Of a stretch of 64,000 bases of DNA, positions 61,321-64,000 are shown piece by piece. A program made the position numbers and the translations under genes. The notes under the pieces were generated by a model. The model searched no databases, was not told the origin of the DNA, and saw only the letters and a list, made by a program, of their open reading frames with translations. Position 1 is the stretch's first letter. Every line of letters begins with the position of its first letter. This DNA is from Sulfurimonas sp. SAG-AH-194-C21 (GTDB lineage: Bacteria > Campylobacterota > Campylobacteria > Campylobacterales > Sulfurimonadaceae), in assembly GCF_029215985.1 (NCBI RefSeq), contig NZ_JAEMVC010000002.1:62001-126000 (forward strand). Reading direction: 5' to 3'.

Positions 61321-62586
61321 CTAAGTTAACTTTGTACTGATTTTTTCTTCTTGTTTTATTGTCTGATATGCTATTATACTAAAAAGTATAAAGAAAATTA
61401 TATAGATATAATTGAGTGGCTTTAATGTCAATGTTTTGTTGGCAAATGAAACAAAAAAGAGTGTTAAAAAAACACTCATAGCCATGTACTTATGAATACC
61501 ATTATTAGGAAGCTTATACACTAAGAGTACAATTGATGTAAGTATAAGTAAATAACCAACTAATCCATATGCAGTAAGTATTTCCATATGCTCACTATGA
61601 AAATGTTTGATAAGTCTATAGTTTTCATTATCTCCTTGATAATGCTCGTCATTTTTTTCCATTTCTACTAACTTGGTTCTATTATCTACAGGACCCATTC
61701 CAAACAACAGGTTCTCTTTTAAGATTTCAAATCCTACTTTATTGAAGTAAAGTCTCACCCCAAAAGAACCAGAATAGACATTATCGGTATACACTTGTTT
61801 TGCTTCTTTGATTGCTATATTAAATTTATTAACAATATATATATTTTGTGAGAAAGAAAAAACTATAATTACTAGTATTATTAAACTTCCTATTGCAAAC
61901 TTTGTATTTTTTAAAGAGTACCCCACTATTAGAGCCACGATTGTAAATAAAAATGTTAATTGCGATGCTCTACTGTAGTTCACTAGTAATGCAAGAAGTG
62001 ACACTAATGATAAAGATACATATATTATTTTCCAAACACGGCTACTCACATCAAAAGCTAAAATCATTGCTACTAATGTTGTTATAACCATATACTGTGT
62101 TGAAATTGAAAATCTAATAAGACCTTCAGGATTATGATAGGAAATACCATCTACTCCTATAAAATTAAAGTGCACTAACAAACTAAAAAGTGCATATGTC
62201 GTAAAACTAAATAATAAAACTTTGATTGCTTTGATTGCACCTGCCTTATCTAATGAAAGCAGAAGTGCCGTGCCAAATAAGAAATAATATTTATGAAAAT
62301 TAAAAACTCGACAAAAGCCTTCACTAAAAGAATCACTCCATAATACAGAAATAAAACAGTAGCCTATAAAGGCTATGAGGATTAAGAGAGGTTTAAACTT
62401 GTAAACAATTTTCAAGTTATCTAAAAGGGTATTTCTATATTTATATATTCCCCAGAAAAATAATATTATTGAAAAAACTGCAACCTGTGATTTGACTAAA
62501 TTCCATGGTAGAAGAAATAAAAACAGGTAAATAACTAGTATATACTTATCTTCATTTTGTAAAAATATTTTCACTTTGTTTAACAT
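61321..62586 (-). CDS. O-antigen ligase/polymerase family membrane protein
   Basis: A 421-residue protein with about 10-12 membrane segments. The large periplasmic loop (about 270-345) contains LLFGMGPVDNR and the HFHSEHMEILTAYGLVGY stretch, with the conserved His typical of WaaL-type ligases. It probably joins O-chains to lipid A-core, though Wzy polymerase or another ligase type cannot be excluded. It is the first gene of the minus-strand LPS run. Confidence 0.82.
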   Translation of the reverse strand: MLNKVKIFLQNEDKYILVIYLFLFLLPWNLVKSQVAVFSIILFFWGIYKYRNTLLDNLKIVYKFKPLLILIAFIGYCFISVLWSDSFSEGFCRVFNFHKYYFLFGTALLLSLDKAGAIKAIKVLLFSFTTYALFSLLVHFNFIGVDGISYHNPEGLIRFSISTQYMVITTLVAMILAFDVSSRVWKIIYVSLSLVSLLALLVNYSRASQLTFLFTIVALIVGYSLKNTKFAIGSLIILVIIVFSFSQNIYIVNKFNIAIKEAKQVYTDNVYSGSFGVRLYFNKVGFEILKENLLFGMGPVDNRTKLVEMEKNDEHYQGDNENYRLIKHFHSEHMEILTAYGLVGYLLILTSIVLLVYKLPNNGIHKYMAMSVFLTLFFVSFANKTLTLKPLNYIYIIFFILFSIIAYQTIKQEEKISTKLT

Positions 62587-62686
62587 TAAATTTCCACTAC
62601 GATTTTATTTCATTATAGCATATTTAACTCCTAAGCTGTATGATGTTATACTTACATTATAGATTTATTTTAACCTTAGGAAAACA

Positions 62687-63838
62687 ATGAGAGTAGTCGT
62701 TATTGTAAAAAGTCTTCAAATTGGTGGGATGGAAAGAGCGGCTATTAATCTAGCCAATACATTCGTAAATGAAGGCCATGAAACTCATTTAATATATTTC
62801 AAAGAAAAGAAGCAAGTTCTTTCGCCAAATGAGCTTGTCAAAGTTCATCTTTTTAAATTAGAATATATACTTAAACTTACCCTTATTGGTGCTATTTTAA
62901 ATATTTTTGCAAAAATTATGAACGGTTTAGTTCGTCATAGTTATTTTTATTTTCAAGGTTCCCTACTCACTCCTATTTTCAAGTATAAGCTCAAAAAACT
63001 AGAACAAGAGTATGGAGATTTTGACTTAGTTATAGTGAGAGGTCAGGGTACTTTTGAAATGATTTGGGCTTATAATAGTGATAAACTCATTTTACAACAA
63101 GTAAATGTTCTTAGAACATCGAACTTTCTTTTGAACAATTTTTTTCTAAGAACAATTTTTTCAAATAAACAAATTGTATGTAATGCCCCAACTGTCTTCA
63201 AAGAACTTGTTAAAGACTTTGCCGATAATGGCGTTAAAGAAAAAAGTCTTAAAGTTATTCCTAGTCCAATACATCCTAGTTCTGTTATTTTAAAAAGTAA
63301 GCAGTATAATCCTGATATAAATGAAAAATATATCGTTAATGTTGGTAGACTAGTTCCTGTAAAGAATCTCTCTTTTCTTTTAGATGCATATACATATGCT
63401 AGACATAATTTATCTCTAAAACATGTATTAGTTATTGTTGGAAGTGGCAATCTTAGAAATACTTTAGAGAAACAAGCTAAAACATTAAATATTTCAGATT
63501 TTGTACACTTTACCGGTACTTTGGCTAATCCATATCCATGGTTAAGGTGTGCAGACCTTTTTGTCTTCACTTCAAAGAATGAAGGCTTACCCAATGTACT
63601 TCTAGAGTCACTCGCTTGTAAGACAAATATCGTTTCCACACGAGGTAGAGGTGGAACACTAGATATAATGAGTGCTGATTTATTAAACAATCTCACAAGT
63701 TTTGATATACAAGAATTTGCTGAAAAGATCATAGAAGTACTAGAAACGCAACAAAACATCAATTTTGAAAAACATTTAGAGCAATATTCACCGACATTTG
63801 TAGTTCAAGAATATCTTACATATATAAAAAAGGTTTAA
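62687..63838 (+). CDS. Glycosyltransferase family 4
   Basis: A 383-residue GT-B enzyme. KSLQIGGMERAAINLANTF near the N-terminus, VNVGRLVPVKNLSFLLDAY, and KNEGLPNVLLESLACK with E-x7-E identify GT4. Substrate unknown. It is followed 1 base later by a kinase-like gene. A 230-codon antisense frame lies within it and is not credible. Confidence 0.88.
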   Translation: MRVVVIVKSLQIGGMERAAINLANTFVNEGHETHLIYFKEKKQVLSPNELVKVHLFKLEYILKLTLIGAILNIFAKIMNGLVRHSYFYFQGSLLTPIFKYKLKKLEQEYGDFDLVIVRGQGTFEMIWAYNSDKLILQQVNVLRTSNFLLNNFFLRTIFSNKQIVCNAPTVFKELVKDFADNGVKEKSLKVIPSPIHPSSVILKSKQYNPDINEKYIVNVGRLVPVKNLSFLLDAYTYARHNLSLKHVLVIVGSGNLRNTLEKQAKTLNISDFVHFTGTLANPYPWLRCADLFVFTSKNEGLPNVLLESLACKTNIVSTRGRGGTLDIMSADLLNNLTSFDIQEFAEKIIEVLETQQNINFEKHLEQYSPTFVVQEYLTYIKKV

Positions 63839-63839
63839 T

Positions 63840-64000
63840 TTGTCATACCAATTACAAACAAATGAAAAATACAAAAATTTTGAAAAAGACTTAATTGATA
63901 TTCGGGACATTTTTAAACATTCAGGTAATAGTATTCATAAAGCGAGAAATGAGCTAAAAATTATCGAGATAAATGGTATAAAGTGTGTTGTCAAATCATT
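63840..64000 (+). CDS. Start of a probable LPS-core (Kdo/heptose) kinase, cut by the window end
   Basis: The first 53 codons of a gene that runs off the window. TTG 63840 has AAGG 6 bases upstream. The sequence includes IRDIFKHSG, KARNELKIIEING and CVVKSF, which resembles the N-lobe of the InaA/WaaP-type lipopolysaccharide kinases. The context of LPS genes supports it. The identity is tentative because the catalytic part is missing. Confidence 0.55.
   Translation, partial: MSYQLQTNEKYKNFEKDLIDIRDIFKHSGNSIHKARNELKIIEINGIKCVVKS

Noticed and set aside
63070-63762. 230-codon antisense frame inside the second GT4 gene
   Set aside because: It lies wholly within a gene with clear GT4 motifs, and its translation has no recognisable domain.
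1-64000. CRISPR arrays, tRNA or rRNA genes, insertion sequences
   Set aside because: No regularly spaced repeats, cloverleaf-like sequence, conserved rRNA blocks or transposase frames were seen by eye.

Overview
The window looks like a chromosomal segment of a Campylobacterota (Epsilonproteobacteria) organism of the Sulfurimonas/Sulfurovum kind. That placement is inference. It rests on the low-GC composition, tightly packed genes, frequent TTG/GTG starts, promoters of the extended -10 type (TGnTATAAT) with weak -35 boxes, the CJM1_0395-type protein, and the dense set of sensor kinases and c-di-GMP proteins. No rRNA, tRNA, CRISPR array or insertion sequence was seen.

Layout. 1-11.8 kb: a two-component system, rhodanese, YbfB/YjiJ-type MFS carrier, class II Fic protein, a solitary RND pump, an EAL/HDOD protein, DUF445, and a DEDDy exonuclease next to an S4 protein. 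12-20.9 kb: an outer-membrane porin with a small cytochrome c, a CJM1_0395-family protein, YaiI, a rhodanese lipoprotein, a GIY-YIG protein, 5'-nucleotidase, PepN, TruC and an OprD-like porin. 21.1-22.9 kb: a cobalamin riboswitch followed by cbtB-cbtA-cbiM, a cobalt uptake operon. 23-29.8 kb: a signalling block of 7TMR-DISM kinase, OmpR-type regulator, GGDEF regulator and FIST hybrid kinase, with a shared tandem-repeat operator in front of two of its units. 29.8-44.1 kb: a nearly complete anaerobic-type cobalamin cluster (cbiK, cbiA, bluB, cbiC, a [2Fe-2S] protein, cbiD, cbiET, cbiF, cbiG, cbiH, cbiL, cobA). It is interrupted by a HepT/MntA toxin-antitoxin pair and a PAS hybrid kinase. 44-53.4 kb: an RNA helicase, a GGDEF-EAL protein, DUF2062, and a minus-strand run msbA-like, hemN, Fe-S oxidoreductase, lgt. 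53.5-64 kb: dTDP-rhamnose synthesis (rfbACDB), then glycosyltransferases, an O-antigen ligase and, cut by the window end, a likely LPS-core kinase.

How they fit together. Cobalt enters through CbtAB/CbiM under B12 control. CobA supplies precorrin-2, CbiK inserts cobalt, and CbiL-H-F-G-D-ET-C-A build cobyrinate diamide. BluB makes the lower ligand. No precorrin-6A reductase (CbiJ/CobK) is present here. The last 10 kb make and assemble cell-surface polysaccharide.

The most unusual signals are four. The octamer AAACGCAG is strongly over-represented (24 copies found by eye against about 1 expected). The MntA antitoxin gene carries a one-base frameshift next to an intact HepT toxin. A shared operator precedes two signalling transcripts. 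A near-perfect 39-41 base sequence serves as a terminator after cbiM and as coding sequence inside a cation-efflux gene.
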